64,000 bases of DNA, taken from assembly GCF_016656965.1 (NCBI RefSeq), contig NZ_CP067977.1, positions 1,302,001 through 1,366,000 of the forward strand, in the 5' to 3' direction. The first letter of the stretch is position 1, and each line of letters begins with the position of its first letter. This document shows, piece by piece, positions 17,666 through 26,389 of this stretch. The position numbers were made by a program, and so were the translations under genes. The DNA comes from Brevundimonas vitisensis (lineage in GTDB: Bacteria > Pseudomonadota > Alphaproteobacteria > Caulobacterales > Caulobacteraceae). Under the pieces are notes generated by a model. That model was given only the letters and a program-made list of their open reading frames with translations, searched no databases and was not told the DNA's origin.

Positions 17666-18922
17666 ATGGCCAAGCCCTCCATCCTCAACGGACCGGACCA
17701 GATCGCCATGGAGAGGGCTGCGGTGGAGGTTTTCAGCCATCCAGACGTCCAGGCGGCGATGGCGGCCAAGCGCGCCGCCTTTGAAACCCACCCCCTGGCC
17801 AAGACCCCGGCCGGGCGGGCGACGATCGACCTGAACCTGGAAGAGATGGCGTTCAGCGCGGTCGTGTCGGTCGTGGCGATGGACGTCAGCCGGACCCTGC
17901 CGTTCTGGACGCTGAACCTGCCGCATCGTCGCGGGGATGTCGCGGTGCCAGGCACCCGCCACGGGGTCGACAATCCGGACAACATCTATCGGGTCATGGC
18001 CGTCGACGACGTGAATACGTTCCGGGTCGAAGGTCAGGTTCATGATCGGCCTGGGGCGGACGTCAGCTTCACCCTGTTCAACCACTATCCGGGCGCAGGT
18101 GCCGACAGCCAGTCGCAGGGGCTGCTGCTGCTGGCCCAGCTGGACACGGACGACGAGGGCCGGTTTGCCTTCACCGTGGGGCCAGAGGACGCCGATGGTC
18201 GGACGAACCACATTCGGACTCAGCCCGGTCAGGCCCGCCTGATCTTCGTGCGAGACTCGCTTCAGGACTGGGGGGCCGAGACCCCGGTGTCGCTGTCCAT
18301 CAAACGTATCGCCGGGCCGGGCGCAGTAGTGCCCACCCAACAGAATCAGGTCGCTGCGGCCGTGAAGGCGGTGGGTATCTCGATCGACTATTGGCTGCGC
18401 CTGATGCCGCAGTGGTTCGGCACGCCCTTCAATGAGATCGGCAAGGGGCGGACCAAGAATTTCTCCTACACCCAACAGGCCACCAGCGAGGCGCGGTTCC
18501 GGCTTTCGCCGGACGAGGCCCTGATCGTGACCGTCGATCCGTCTCAGGCGACCTATCTGGGCATCCAGCTGGCCGATCCCTGGGGAGCCTCGATCGACTA
18601 TGCCGCGCACACTTCAAGCCTCAATCAGCATCAGGCCCACATCTCGGACGACGGGACGCTGACCTATGTCCTGTCCCTGTTCGATCCCGGGGTCTGGAAC
18701 TGGCTGGATCCCGGCGATCTGGAGCAGGGCACCATGCTTCACCGCTGGCAGGGCCTGCCCGCAGGTGGCTTCGACAGTGAGCGGTCTGTGCGCTCGGCCC
18801 GTGTCGTGTCGCGGGCGCAGCTCAACGACGCCCTGCCGTCCGGCATGCGACGCACGACGCCGTCCGAACGGGCCCGTCAGCGCGCCGTCCGCGCCGCGCA
18901 ACTGGCCCGGCGCTTCGAATAG
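17666..18922 (+). CDS. DUF1214-like protein of unknown function
   Basis: A 418-residue protein with no signal peptide and no membrane segment that I can see. The central and C-terminal parts (ISIDYWLRLMPQWFGTPFNEI, VDPSQATYLGIQLADPWGAS, LSLFDPGVWNWLDP) resemble the DUF1214-type proteins common in sphingomonads and mycobacteria near P450 and steroid or terpenoid genes. The family link is from memory and moderate. It lies 10 bp after cysNC and 11 bp before the P450 gene, so it is probably co-translated with both. It has no recognisable catalytic motif. A carrier, lyase or binding role for the P450/sulfotransferase substrate is possible but unproven. Confidence 0.6.
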   Translation: MAKPSILNGPDQIAMERAAVEVFSHPDVQAAMAAKRAAFETHPLAKTPAGRATIDLNLEEMAFSAVVSVVAMDVSRTLPFWTLNLPHRRGDVAVPGTRHGVDNPDNIYRVMAVDDVNTFRVEGQVHDRPGADVSFTLFNHYPGAGADSQSQGLLLLAQLDTDDEGRFAFTVGPEDADGRTNHIRTQPGQARLIFVRDSLQDWGAETPVSLSIKRIAGPGAVVPTQQNQVAAAVKAVGISIDYWLRLMPQWFGTPFNEIGKGRTKNFSYTQQATSEARFRLSPDEALIVTVDPSQATYLGIQLADPWGASIDYAAHTSSLNQHQAHISDDGTLTYVLSLFDPGVWNWLDPGDLEQGTMLHRWQGLPAGGFDSERSVRSARVVSRAQLNDALPSGMRRTTPSERARQRAVRAAQLARRFE

Positions 18923-18933
18923 CAGAGGCCTTG

Positions 18934-20172
18934 ATGACCCAAGCCGTCGAATTCGATCCATTCTCGCCCGAGGCCCTGGCCGATCCGGGGACGGCCTATG
19001 GCGCGCTGAGAGCCGCCTGTCCCTTTCATCATCGCCCTGCGGACGGCACCAATCCGGACTTTTATGTCCTGAGCGACCATGCCGAAATCCGCTCGGAGGT
19101 CCTGGCCGACAATCCGATCTGGTCTTTCCGCTTCGGCAACGCGATGAAGGATTCCATCAGCGACATCGGCTTCAAGACGGACGGGGCCTTTCACGCGGCC
19201 TTCCGGCAAGTTGTCCAGAGGGGCCTGACACCCCCGGCCGTCCGGGCCCTGCGCCCCCGCATCGAGGCCATCGTCGATGAATGCATCGATGTCATGTTGG
19301 CCATTCCCGGCGGCCGGGGCGACTTCTACACACTGCTGGCCCTGCCCCTGCCGGCGCGGATGATGTGCCTGATGCTGGGCGCGCCCGAGGCGGATTATCA
19401 GAACTACAAGCGCTGGAGCGACACCCTGCAGTTCCTGACCTTCGGCGATCCCCAGCCGGGGTCTTACGAGACGGTGCTGAAGGAGATCTATCCGCATTTC
19501 ACGGCCCTGATCGAGGCGCGCCGGGCCCTGCTGGCCCAGGCGGGGATCGAGGAACCCGACCTGACGCATCTGGGCAGTGTTCTGCCAGACGACTTCATGT
19601 CCCGCGCCCTGATTTCGACCGTCGAGGGGCGGCGGCTGACGCATGAGGAGATCCTGAACATCTGCCTGGCCTTCCTGACCGGCGGCCAGGAAACGACCAC
19701 CAATCTGATTGGCCACCTGATGCGTCGTCTTCTGGAAGATCCAGAAAGGTGGGAGAAGCTGAAGGCCGAGCCGGACCTGATCGACAACGCCGTCGAGGAA
19801 TCCCTGCGGTTCGATCCGCCGGTCCTGGCTCATTTCCGCACCGGTCTGCAGCCTACGACGGTCCATGGACTGGACGTGCCGGAGCGAGCCAAGCTGATGT
19901 TCTCCATCTGCGGGGCGAACCGCGATCCGAGCGTCTTTCCGGATCCGGACACCTTCCGCATCGACCGTCCCCTGCCGCAGGCGAAACAGCATCTGTCGTT
20001 CGGCGCGGGCGTCCACTTCTGCCTGGGCGCGCCGGTCGCGCGACTGGAGGCCAGGATCGTTCTGGAGAAGCTGATCGAACGGCTGCCGTCCTTGCGCCTG
20101 CTGGGCGTGGGCGAGCGGGTGCGGACCTGGATGTACTGGGGCCACACGGGCCTCGATGTGGCCTGGAACTGA
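18934..20172 (+). CDS. Cytochrome P450
   Basis: Soluble bacterial P450, 412 residues from the ATG at 18934 (a TTG directly precedes it). The I-helix oxygen-activation motif is AFLTGGQETTTNLI, the K-helix ExxR is EESLRFDPP and the heme ligand loop is LSFGAGVHFCLGAPVARLEA. It is followed after 4 bp by a PAPS-dependent sulfotransferase, suggesting that the P450 installs the hydroxyl group that is then sulfated. It needs a ferredoxin and reductase; a ferredoxin reductase lies 18 kb away, and no ferredoxin gene is seen in the window. The substrate is unknown. Confidence 0.95.
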   Translation: MTQAVEFDPFSPEALADPGTAYGALRAACPFHHRPADGTNPDFYVLSDHAEIRSEVLADNPIWSFRFGNAMKDSISDIGFKTDGAFHAAFRQVVQRGLTPPAVRALRPRIEAIVDECIDVMLAIPGGRGDFYTLLALPLPARMMCLMLGAPEADYQNYKRWSDTLQFLTFGDPQPGSYETVLKEIYPHFTALIEARRALLAQAGIEEPDLTHLGSVLPDDFMSRALISTVEGRRLTHEEILNICLAFLTGGQETTTNLIGHLMRRLLEDPERWEKLKAEPDLIDNAVEESLRFDPPVLAHFRTGLQPTTVHGLDVPERAKLMFSICGANRDPSVFPDPDTFRIDRPLPQAKQHLSFGAGVHFCLGAPVARLEARIVLEKLIERLPSLRLLGVGERVRTWMYWGHTGLDVAWN

Positions 20173-20176
20173 CCCG

Positions 20177-21466
20177 ATGTTGAAGGCTTCTCCGCTGCCG
20201 CCCGCCGGGCAACTGACCCCCTATGGGCGCGCCCTGGCCTTTCCCGAACATACCGAGGCAGGCAAAGCGGCTCTGGCCGGGGCGACCGAACCGGCCCGTT
20301 CGATCGTGCTGTCGCCGGACGCGCTGAAAGCCGAGGCGATCCGTCGGACCGGGGGTCTGACCGACTTCGGCAAGGCGCCGCTGGACACGCCCCTGTCGAT
20401 CCTGTGTGCGTCGCTGAACGAGGAAATCGAACTGCATGCCCTCGGCCGGGTGCAGGTGTTCAACCAGCTGGTCGGCCTATTGGTCCACCGGCTGAAGTTC
20501 GAGGACCTGTGGCGGCGGCATCCCGAGATTCTGGACCTGCCGGTCGAGCGGCCCATCATCGTGATCGGCCTGCCGCGCAGTGGGACCACCATCCTGCACC
20601 GGCTCTTGGCGCGCGACCCGGCCAAGCGGTTCTCGCCCTTCTGGGAGCAGGTCATGCCCCTGCCCGACGGTGATCCGGCGGCCCCGGCGCAGCCCGACTC
20701 TCGCCTGGAGCGGATGCGGCAGTCGCTGGCCATGCTGGACACGGTGGTGCCCGAACTGAAGACCATGCATGAGCTGACGGCCGAGGATCCGGACGAGGAC
20801 ATCAGCCTTCTGATCTTCGGTTTTGCCTCTCTGCAGTTCGAATGGAGCTATCGGGTTCCGGCCTTCAGCCGGTGGTATCGGTCGGCGGATCATACCGAGG
20901 GCTATCGCTATTTCCGGCGGGTGTTGCAGACCCTGACCTGGCTGCGGGGCGGCGATCGCTGGGTGCTGAAGGCCCCCCAGCATCTGGAGCAGCTAGGCCC
21001 GCTGCTGACCGTCTTTCCCGACGCAACCCTGGTGCAGACCCACCGCGATCCCGTCCCCGCCATCGTCTCGCTGAGCAGCCTCACGACCTACGGTGGCCGA
21101 CGCTATTACGACCACCCCAACCCGCACGCCGTGGGTGCCGATATCGCCGCCATCGTCGAGCGGCTGCTGACCCGGGGCATGGCCGATCGGCCGGACGACG
21201 ACCCCCGCTTCGTCGATATCCAGTTCACCGACCTGATTGCTGATCCCCTGGGCTGCGTGCGGCAAATCTATGCGGCGTCGGGCGACATCCTGAGCCCCGA
21301 GGCCGAGGCGGCCATGACGGCCTGGATTGCCGACAATCGCCAGGGCAAGCACGGAGGGCATGATTATGCGGCGGAGGACTTTGGTCTGGATGCCGGCGAT
21401 CTTCGCCGCCGCCTGGGGGACTACCAGGCCCGCTTCGGCATCCCCACGGACAGGCGCTTTGCCTGA
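20177..21466 (+). CDS. PAPS-dependent sulfotransferase family protein
   Basis: Sulfotransferase of the bacterial Sulfotransfer_3 type, 429 residues. The 5'-phosphosulfate loop is IIVIGLPRSGTTILHRLLA, and the 3'-phosphate region is FPDATLVQTHRDPVPAIVSL. A helical N-terminal extension of about 110 residues precedes the core. It starts 4 bp after the P450 gene and ends 10 bp before a DUF1254/1214 gene. With cysD, cysNC and cysQ upstream, the operon supplies its donor and removes its product. The acceptor is inferred to be a hydroxylated lipid or terpenoid-like molecule, by analogy with P450-sulfotransferase pairs such as mycobacterial CYP128/Stf3. Confidence 0.92.
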   Translation: MLKASPLPPAGQLTPYGRALAFPEHTEAGKAALAGATEPARSIVLSPDALKAEAIRRTGGLTDFGKAPLDTPLSILCASLNEEIELHALGRVQVFNQLVGLLVHRLKFEDLWRRHPEILDLPVERPIIVIGLPRSGTTILHRLLARDPAKRFSPFWEQVMPLPDGDPAAPAQPDSRLERMRQSLAMLDTVVPELKTMHELTAEDPDEDISLLIFGFASLQFEWSYRVPAFSRWYRSADHTEGYRYFRRVLQTLTWLRGGDRWVLKAPQHLEQLGPLLTVFPDATLVQTHRDPVPAIVSLSSLTTYGGRRYYDHPNPHAVGADIAAIVERLLTRGMADRPDDDPRFVDIQFTDLIADPLGCVRQIYAASGDILSPEAEAAMTAWIADNRQGKHGGHDYAAEDFGLDAGDLRRRLGDYQARFGIPTDRRFA

Positions 21467-21476
21467 GGATCGCCAC

Positions 21477-22865
21477 ATGACCGGCCCCATAGACCCGGCC
21501 CTGAGCCAGGCCGAGATCACCGCCATCGCCGAGGCGGCCTATGTCTATGCCTTTCCAATGATGATCGCCTATGGCTTCTTTCATCGGCAGACGATGGGTC
21601 CGGATACACCGGAGAAGCAGGCGATCGGCCGCTTTACACATTTCCGGACGGTCAGCAGCCCGACGCTGAACAACACCATCCCCTGGATCAACACCGACAC
21701 CCTCTATTCCGCAGCCTGGCTGGACCTGGGCACCGAGCCGGTGATCCTGACGACGCCTGAGTTTCCCGCGCACCGGTTCCAGAACGTCCAGGCGGCGGAC
21801 TGGTACACGATGAATTTCTATACCCGCGGCACCCGCGATGTCGGCAACGGGGCGCGCACCACCTTGATCGCAGGACCGGATTGGAACGGGCCGCTTCCCG
21901 CGGGCATCGACGAGATCGTCCGCACCGAAAGCCGCATCATCAAGCTGTTCACCCGCGTGGTGATCGAGGTCCCGGGCGATGAAGCCTTTATCCACGCCCT
22001 TCAGGACCAGTATGTCCTGATGCCGCTCAGCACCTGGGCCGGGACACCCGCGCCGCCCGATGCGCCCGTCATCGAGTTTCCGGCCCCGCCCGCCTCTGGC
22101 CTGCGTGGAAGGGGTTTCTTCGAACAGCCCACCCCGGACTTCATCGCGACCTTCAACTTCCTGATGACCCTGGCCACCGTTCATCCGAACGAGGCGGCCC
22201 TGTTCCGGACCTTCGCGCGGATCGGTGCCGTTCCGGGTGCCGCCTTCGACGCTGCGGACCTGACGCCGGCCCAGACGCAGGCCGTACAGGCCGGTATCGA
22301 CGCAGGCCTGGCGCGGATCGAAGATCGCCTGGCCCATCTCGACCCGCCTACCAACGGCTGGGTCTATCCGCTGGACCTGCGCGGCGATCGTGGGCGCCTG
22401 ACGGGCAGCCCAGAGGCCTATCTCGCGCGGGCGGTGGGGGCTCGCTACGCCATCTGGGGACCGGGGGCCGAGGAGGTCGTCTATATGGTGGCCGACTTCG
22501 ATGCCGAAGGCGAACCGCTGGACGGCACAGACGCCGCCTATGAGATCCGGTTCGACCGGGCACCGCCGGTCACCGGCTTCTGGTCCTATACCGTCTATGA
22601 TGCCCAGACGCGGCTGCTGGTCCCCCACCCCTCCGGCCGGTACAAGCGGGGCGACCGCGACCGAGACATCAACCGCGATGCCGACGGCGGTTTCAGCCTG
22701 TTGCTTCAGAACACGCCGCCCCCCGAAGGGCGCCTGGGCGACTGGCTGCCGGTTCCCAGAGGGCGTTTCCAGGTCGTGGGGCGACTGTATGGTCCGCACG
22801 CGGAACTGCTGGACAAGTCCTATGCTCCGCCGCCGCTCACGCGCCGTGCTGTCGTGTCGGATTGA
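21477..22865 (+). CDS. DUF1254/DUF1214 domain protein
   Basis: A 462-residue protein starting with the ATG at 21477. The N-terminal half matches DUF1254 (AEAAYVYAFPMMIAYGFFH, NNTIPWINTDTLYSAAWLDL), and the C-terminal part matches DUF1214 (GFWSYTVYDAQTRLLV, GDWLPVPRGRFQVVGRLYGP). Reading from the chosen start shows no signal peptide, although family members are often exported. It ends the seven-gene operon, 3 bp from the stop of a convergent SDR gene. Function of the family is not established. Presence of two DUF1214-type proteins flanking the P450 and sulfotransferase suggests a role in handling their substrate. Confidence 0.85.
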   Translation: MTGPIDPALSQAEITAIAEAAYVYAFPMMIAYGFFHRQTMGPDTPEKQAIGRFTHFRTVSSPTLNNTIPWINTDTLYSAAWLDLGTEPVILTTPEFPAHRFQNVQAADWYTMNFYTRGTRDVGNGARTTLIAGPDWNGPLPAGIDEIVRTESRIIKLFTRVVIEVPGDEAFIHALQDQYVLMPLSTWAGTPAPPDAPVIEFPAPPASGLRGRGFFEQPTPDFIATFNFLMTLATVHPNEAALFRTFARIGAVPGAAFDAADLTPAQTQAVQAGIDAGLARIEDRLAHLDPPTNGWVYPLDLRGDRGRLTGSPEAYLARAVGARYAIWGPGAEEVVYMVADFDAEGEPLDGTDAAYEIRFDRAPPVTGFWSYTVYDAQTRLLVPHPSGRYKRGDRDRDINRDADGGFSLLLQNTPPPEGRLGDWLPVPRGRFQVVGRLYGPHAELLDKSYAPPPLTRRAVVSD

Positions 22866-22868
22866 GGC

Positions 22869-23708
22869 TCAGTCCGTGTAGGCGGTCGACTCCACCAGTT
22901 CGACGTGACGATCGTAGTCATATAGCCGCGCCTGAACTGCGTCCTTCACATATTTGCGGCCGTCGGCACCCAGAGCCAGGTGAATCGGTGGCTCGGCCAT
23001 CCGCGACAGAGCCAGGATCGCCAGTCCGCCACGATCAGGATCGTTCGGAGCCGGAACCGCAGGCCGCTCCATGGACTGACGCAGTCGCTCGGTCGTTGAG
23101 GCATAATCGGCCAGAGGGCGAGCCGCCCATCGCATGCTGGAACCGCCGAAATTGGTCCGGAAGCCGCCGGGCTCCACCACCGTCACGCGGATGCCGAAAG
23201 GGGCCAACTCCTTGGCCAGAGCCTGGCTGAGACCGGTCACCGCGAACTTGGATGCGCTGTACAGACCCATGTTGGGAAAGCCACGCGCGCCGGCCACCGA
23301 TCCGATGTTGATCACAACCCCGCCGCCCCGTGCTTTCAGGTGCGGGATCGCCGCCTGGGTCACGCGGAACGTGCCGAAGAAGTTGGTGTCCATCTGCGCC
23401 CTGGCCTCTGCCTCGCTGAGCTCTTCCAGCGCCCCGACCAGGCCATAGCCCGCGTTGTTGACCACCACGTCCAGCCCACCGGTGACCGCGACCGCTGCAT
23501 CAACCGCAGGACGCACGGCGGCGGCGTCACAGACATCCAGTGCCATCGCATGAGCACGGCCGGGGGCGAGGGCCTCGAACGCCGCAAACTGGGCCGGATC
23601 GCGCAGGGTGCCGATCACCGTCTCGCCCGCATCCAGCGCCGCCCTGGCGATCGAGCGACCCAGGCCGCCAGAGACGCCGGTCACGAACCATGTCCTGGAT
23701 ACTGCCAT
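22869..23708 (-). CDS. SDR-family oxidoreductase
   Basis: Classical short-chain dehydrogenase, 279 residues. The start at 23708 has a good GGAGG upstream; a longer in-frame start at 23765 is less likely. Motifs are FVTGVSGGLGRSIA, VVNNAGYGLVGA and the catalytic Ser with YSASK. The C-terminal region is longer than in fatty-acid reductase types and resembles the 'retinol dehydrogenase-like' or oxidoreductase DltE-like group. It is convergent with the P450/sulfotransferase operon and divergent from the TonB receptor gene. The substrate is unknown. Confidence 0.9.
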   Translation of the reverse strand: MAVSRTWFVTGVSGGLGRSIARAALDAGETVIGTLRDPAQFAAFEALAPGRAHAMALDVCDAAAVRPAVDAAVAVTGGLDVVVNNAGYGLVGALEELSEAEARAQMDTNFFGTFRVTQAAIPHLKARGGGVVINIGSVAGARGFPNMGLYSASKFAVTGLSQALAKELAPFGIRVTVVEPGGFRTNFGGSSMRWAARPLADYASTTERLRQSMERPAVPAPNDPDRGGLAILALSRMAEPPIHLALGADGRKYVKDAVQARLYDYDRHVELVESTAYTD

Positions 23709-23806
23709 CGTACCGTCCTCCCTGCCGGACCTGCGCGGCCCCTCACGATCAGGGTCGAGGTCCAAGGGGGACAGGTCCAGCCGTGCCGCAAAGGCAAAGC
23801 TTGCAT

Positions 23807-23820
23807 ATCGCCATGGCGAT
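23807..23820. promoter_or_regulatory. 14-bp palindrome in the SDR/TonB-receptor intergenic region
   Basis: ATCGCCATGGCGAT is a perfect palindrome in the 249-bp divergent region between the SDR and the TonB-dependent receptor. It could be an operator for either promoter. No matching regulator is adjacent, and nothing else in this gap was recognised. Confidence 0.35.
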
Positions 23821-23957
23821 CAAGGCCCGGCGACGATAGGCAAAGGACGGGGCGTCGATATGCTCCCAATCGAATGAAAGCGTGCCGACAGAGTGCGCCT
23901 CATCGCCGGTCCGACTGCGGGCCGACAGGGACAACATCAGGAAGGGGAAGTTACAGA

Positions 23958-26282
23958 ATGGCTTTCAACAACACATGGCGCACGCTCGCCCTGGTCACCA
24001 GCGCCCTGTGCGCGATGCCGGCCGTAGCGACCGCTCAGAGCGCTCCACAAAGCGAACCCGAAGCCAGTAACGTGGACGACATCATCGTCACGGCGCGCCG
24101 CCGTGAAGAGCGGCTTCAGGACGTGCCGCTGGCGGTGACTGCTGTCTCGACCGAGTCCCTGGAACGCGCCAACATCACGACGGTATCCGGCCTGCGGACC
24201 CAGGCACCTTCACTGGTAATCACGCCGGGCGTGGGAGCCAACAAAAACACCCCGACCTTTGCCATTCGCGGCCAGAGCCAGCAGGAACTGACCATCCTGG
24301 CCGACCCGTCGGTCTCGCTCTACATCGGCGACATCGTCGCCCCGCGATCCCAGGGGGCCAACGGCGGCCTGTTCGATCTCGCCTCCGTTCAGGTGCTCAA
24401 GGGCCCGCAGGGCACACTGTTCGGCCGCAACTCCACGGGCGGCATTGTTCAGCTGATCCCCAACGCCCCCACCGGCACCTTTGGAGGCTCCGTCGGCGTA
24501 ACGGTCGGCAATTTCGGGACCCTCAACAGCGAACTGGCCCTGAATCTGCCGCTGACCGACACCCTGTGGGCGCGTCTGGCGATCGTCAACAACACCGACG
24601 ACGGCTATCTGTATGACGTAAATCTGGGACGGAACGTCAACTTCACGGACAATCAGGGCCTGCGCTTCTCGCTGCGTTGGCTGCCGTCGGACACCATCAC
24701 GAACACCTTGGTTGTGGATGCCTTCCACGCCGACGAGGGTGGATCGGGCGGCTATATCCGGGACGTCAACCCGGCCGGATCCTTCAACTCTGCCCCCGCA
24801 CGCGCATCACGCAACTATCCGACGCTGGAATCCATGCTGGCCGACCAGCAGGCCCGCGGTAATCGCAGGACGGCCAGTGGCACACCGACCTTCTCGAAGG
24901 TCGATACGCTGACCATTGCCAATACGACCGTCTTCGAGCTGTCGGATTCCGTCTCGATCAAGAACATCCTCGGCTACCGCGACGTCAGTTCGCACAACTA
25001 TGAGGACACCGACGGCCTGCCGATCCCGCTGCTGGAGATCGAGCGTCAGTTCGAGCAGGAGCAGTGGTCGAACGAGTTCCAGATCTTCGGCCAGACCGGA
25101 GCTCTGAACTGGATCGCCGGAGCCTATTACTTCACCGAAGAAGGCCTGGATTCCGGAACCAGCATTACCGGGGCCGTCGACCCTGGCCTGATCCAGCCCA
25201 GCAGCGTCTTCGCCTATCCGTCGTGGGCCGACACCCGCGTGGCGGCTGAAAACACCAGCTACGCCGTGTTCGCTCAGGGGACCTATGCCTTCGCCGGTGT
25301 TGAGGGTCTGTCGCTGACGGCCGGTATTCGTCAGAACTGGGACGAAAGAAGCGTCGTCGTCCAGAACAGGACCAACGCCGCCTGCCGCTTCACCACGGAT
25401 GGTGACAACAATCCGGCAACGCCCGAAACGAACCCTGGCCTGGCCGGATGTTTCCTGCCGCTGTCGGCCGACTACAGCGAACCGACGTGGAACGTCAGCC
25501 TGGACTACAAGTTCGGCGACGGGAAACTGGCCTACATCGCCCATCGTCATGGTTACCGCACCGGGGGATTTGGAGCGCGTGCCGCCACCGAGGCGGGCCT
25601 GCAGCGGACCTTCCAGCCCGAGACGGTGGACGATGTCGAAGTCGGCGTTAAGGCGGACTGGCGCTTTGGCAACGGGGCCTTCCTGCGGACCAATCTGGCG
25701 GTCTTCTACGCCGACTATCAGGACATCCAGCGGCTTCTGACGGACCCGACCACCATTCCGATCACCACCGTCACGGTCAACGCCCAGCAGGCTTCCATCA
25801 AGGGCGGCGAGTTCGAGTTCCTGTTCCGTCCGGTTCAGTCGTTCGAGCTGTCGGGCTTCTGGTCCTACACGGACGCCGAGTTCGACGAGTTCATCGCGCC
25901 GGGCAATATCGACCTGAGCAGCTCGCCGTTCGCGCGCGCGCCCAAGAACGTCTACAGCCTCTCGGCCCGCTACACGCCGACCATTCCGGCAAACCTGGGC
26001 AGTGAGCTTTCGTTCGGTGCCAGCTGGTTCCACACCGACAGCTATGTCGACAACGACACCTTCAATGTGACGGCCATCAGCCCCGAGTACGAGTTGCTGA
26101 ACCTGAACATGGATTGGCGCAACGTCTATGGCACCGACGCCTCGCTCGGCTTCTACATCAACAATGCGCTGGACGAAGAATACGACTTCGGCCTGCTGAA
26201 CATCTACACCTCGCTTGGCTTCAACTCCCGGACGCCAGGCGATCCCCGGACCTATGGCGTGCGTCTGAAATACGAATTCTGA
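23958..26282 (+). CDS. TonB-dependent outer-membrane receptor
   Basis: Ligand-gated outer-membrane transporter of 774 residues. The start at 23958 gives a clear signal peptide (WRTLALVTSALCAMPAVATAQ). The TonB-box-like VDDIIVTARRREERLQDVPL leads into a plug domain (LASVQVLKGPQGTLFGRNSTGG), and the barrel ends in LKYEF with a terminal Phe. The 'IIVTARRREE' start is typical of the large sphingomonad/Caulobacter receptor class that takes up non-siderophore organic compounds. A strong terminator follows. The neighbouring arylsulfatase suggests that sulfated organics may be its cargo; this is inference. Confidence 0.94.
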   Translation: MAFNNTWRTLALVTSALCAMPAVATAQSAPQSEPEASNVDDIIVTARRREERLQDVPLAVTAVSTESLERANITTVSGLRTQAPSLVITPGVGANKNTPTFAIRGQSQQELTILADPSVSLYIGDIVAPRSQGANGGLFDLASVQVLKGPQGTLFGRNSTGGIVQLIPNAPTGTFGGSVGVTVGNFGTLNSELALNLPLTDTLWARLAIVNNTDDGYLYDVNLGRNVNFTDNQGLRFSLRWLPSDTITNTLVVDAFHADEGGSGGYIRDVNPAGSFNSAPARASRNYPTLESMLADQQARGNRRTASGTPTFSKVDTLTIANTTVFELSDSVSIKNILGYRDVSSHNYEDTDGLPIPLLEIERQFEQEQWSNEFQIFGQTGALNWIAGAYYFTEEGLDSGTSITGAVDPGLIQPSSVFAYPSWADTRVAAENTSYAVFAQGTYAFAGVEGLSLTAGIRQNWDERSVVVQNRTNAACRFTTDGDNNPATPETNPGLAGCFLPLSADYSEPTWNVSLDYKFGDGKLAYIAHRHGYRTGGFGARAATEAGLQRTFQPETVDDVEVGVKADWRFGNGAFLRTNLAVFYADYQDIQRLLTDPTTIPITTVTVNAQQASIKGGEFEFLFRPVQSFELSGFWSYTDAEFDEFIAPGNIDLSSSPFARAPKNVYSLSARYTPTIPANLGSELSFGASWFHTDSYVDNDTFNVTAISPEYELLNLNMDWRNVYGTDASLGFYINNALDEEYDFGLLNIYTSLGFNSRTPGDPRTYGVRLKYEF

Positions 26283-26305
26283 TCTCGCGTCAGTCCGAAA
26301 CCTTT

Positions 26306-26339
26306 GGGGGTGGTGGGTGTCCACCACCCCCTTCTTTTA
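26306..26339 (+). terminator. Rho-independent terminator after the TonB receptor
   Basis: An 11-bp perfect stem, GGGGGTGGTGG (26306-26316), has a GTGT loop, CCACCACCCCC (26321-26331) and a T-rich tail TTCTTTTAT. It lies 23 bases after the receptor stop and separates it from the sulfatase gene. Confidence 0.92.
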
Positions 26340-26389
26340 TTCCGGAAGCCCCACGGTGGCAGCGGCCGCCAGATGGCAAGAGGTCTAGA

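Noticed and set aside
16222..17985. Long open frame (about 587 codons) on the minus strand opposite cysNC
   Set aside because: It has no recognisable domain and mirrors the third-position GC bias of the strongly supported CysNC gene, so it is a shadow frame.
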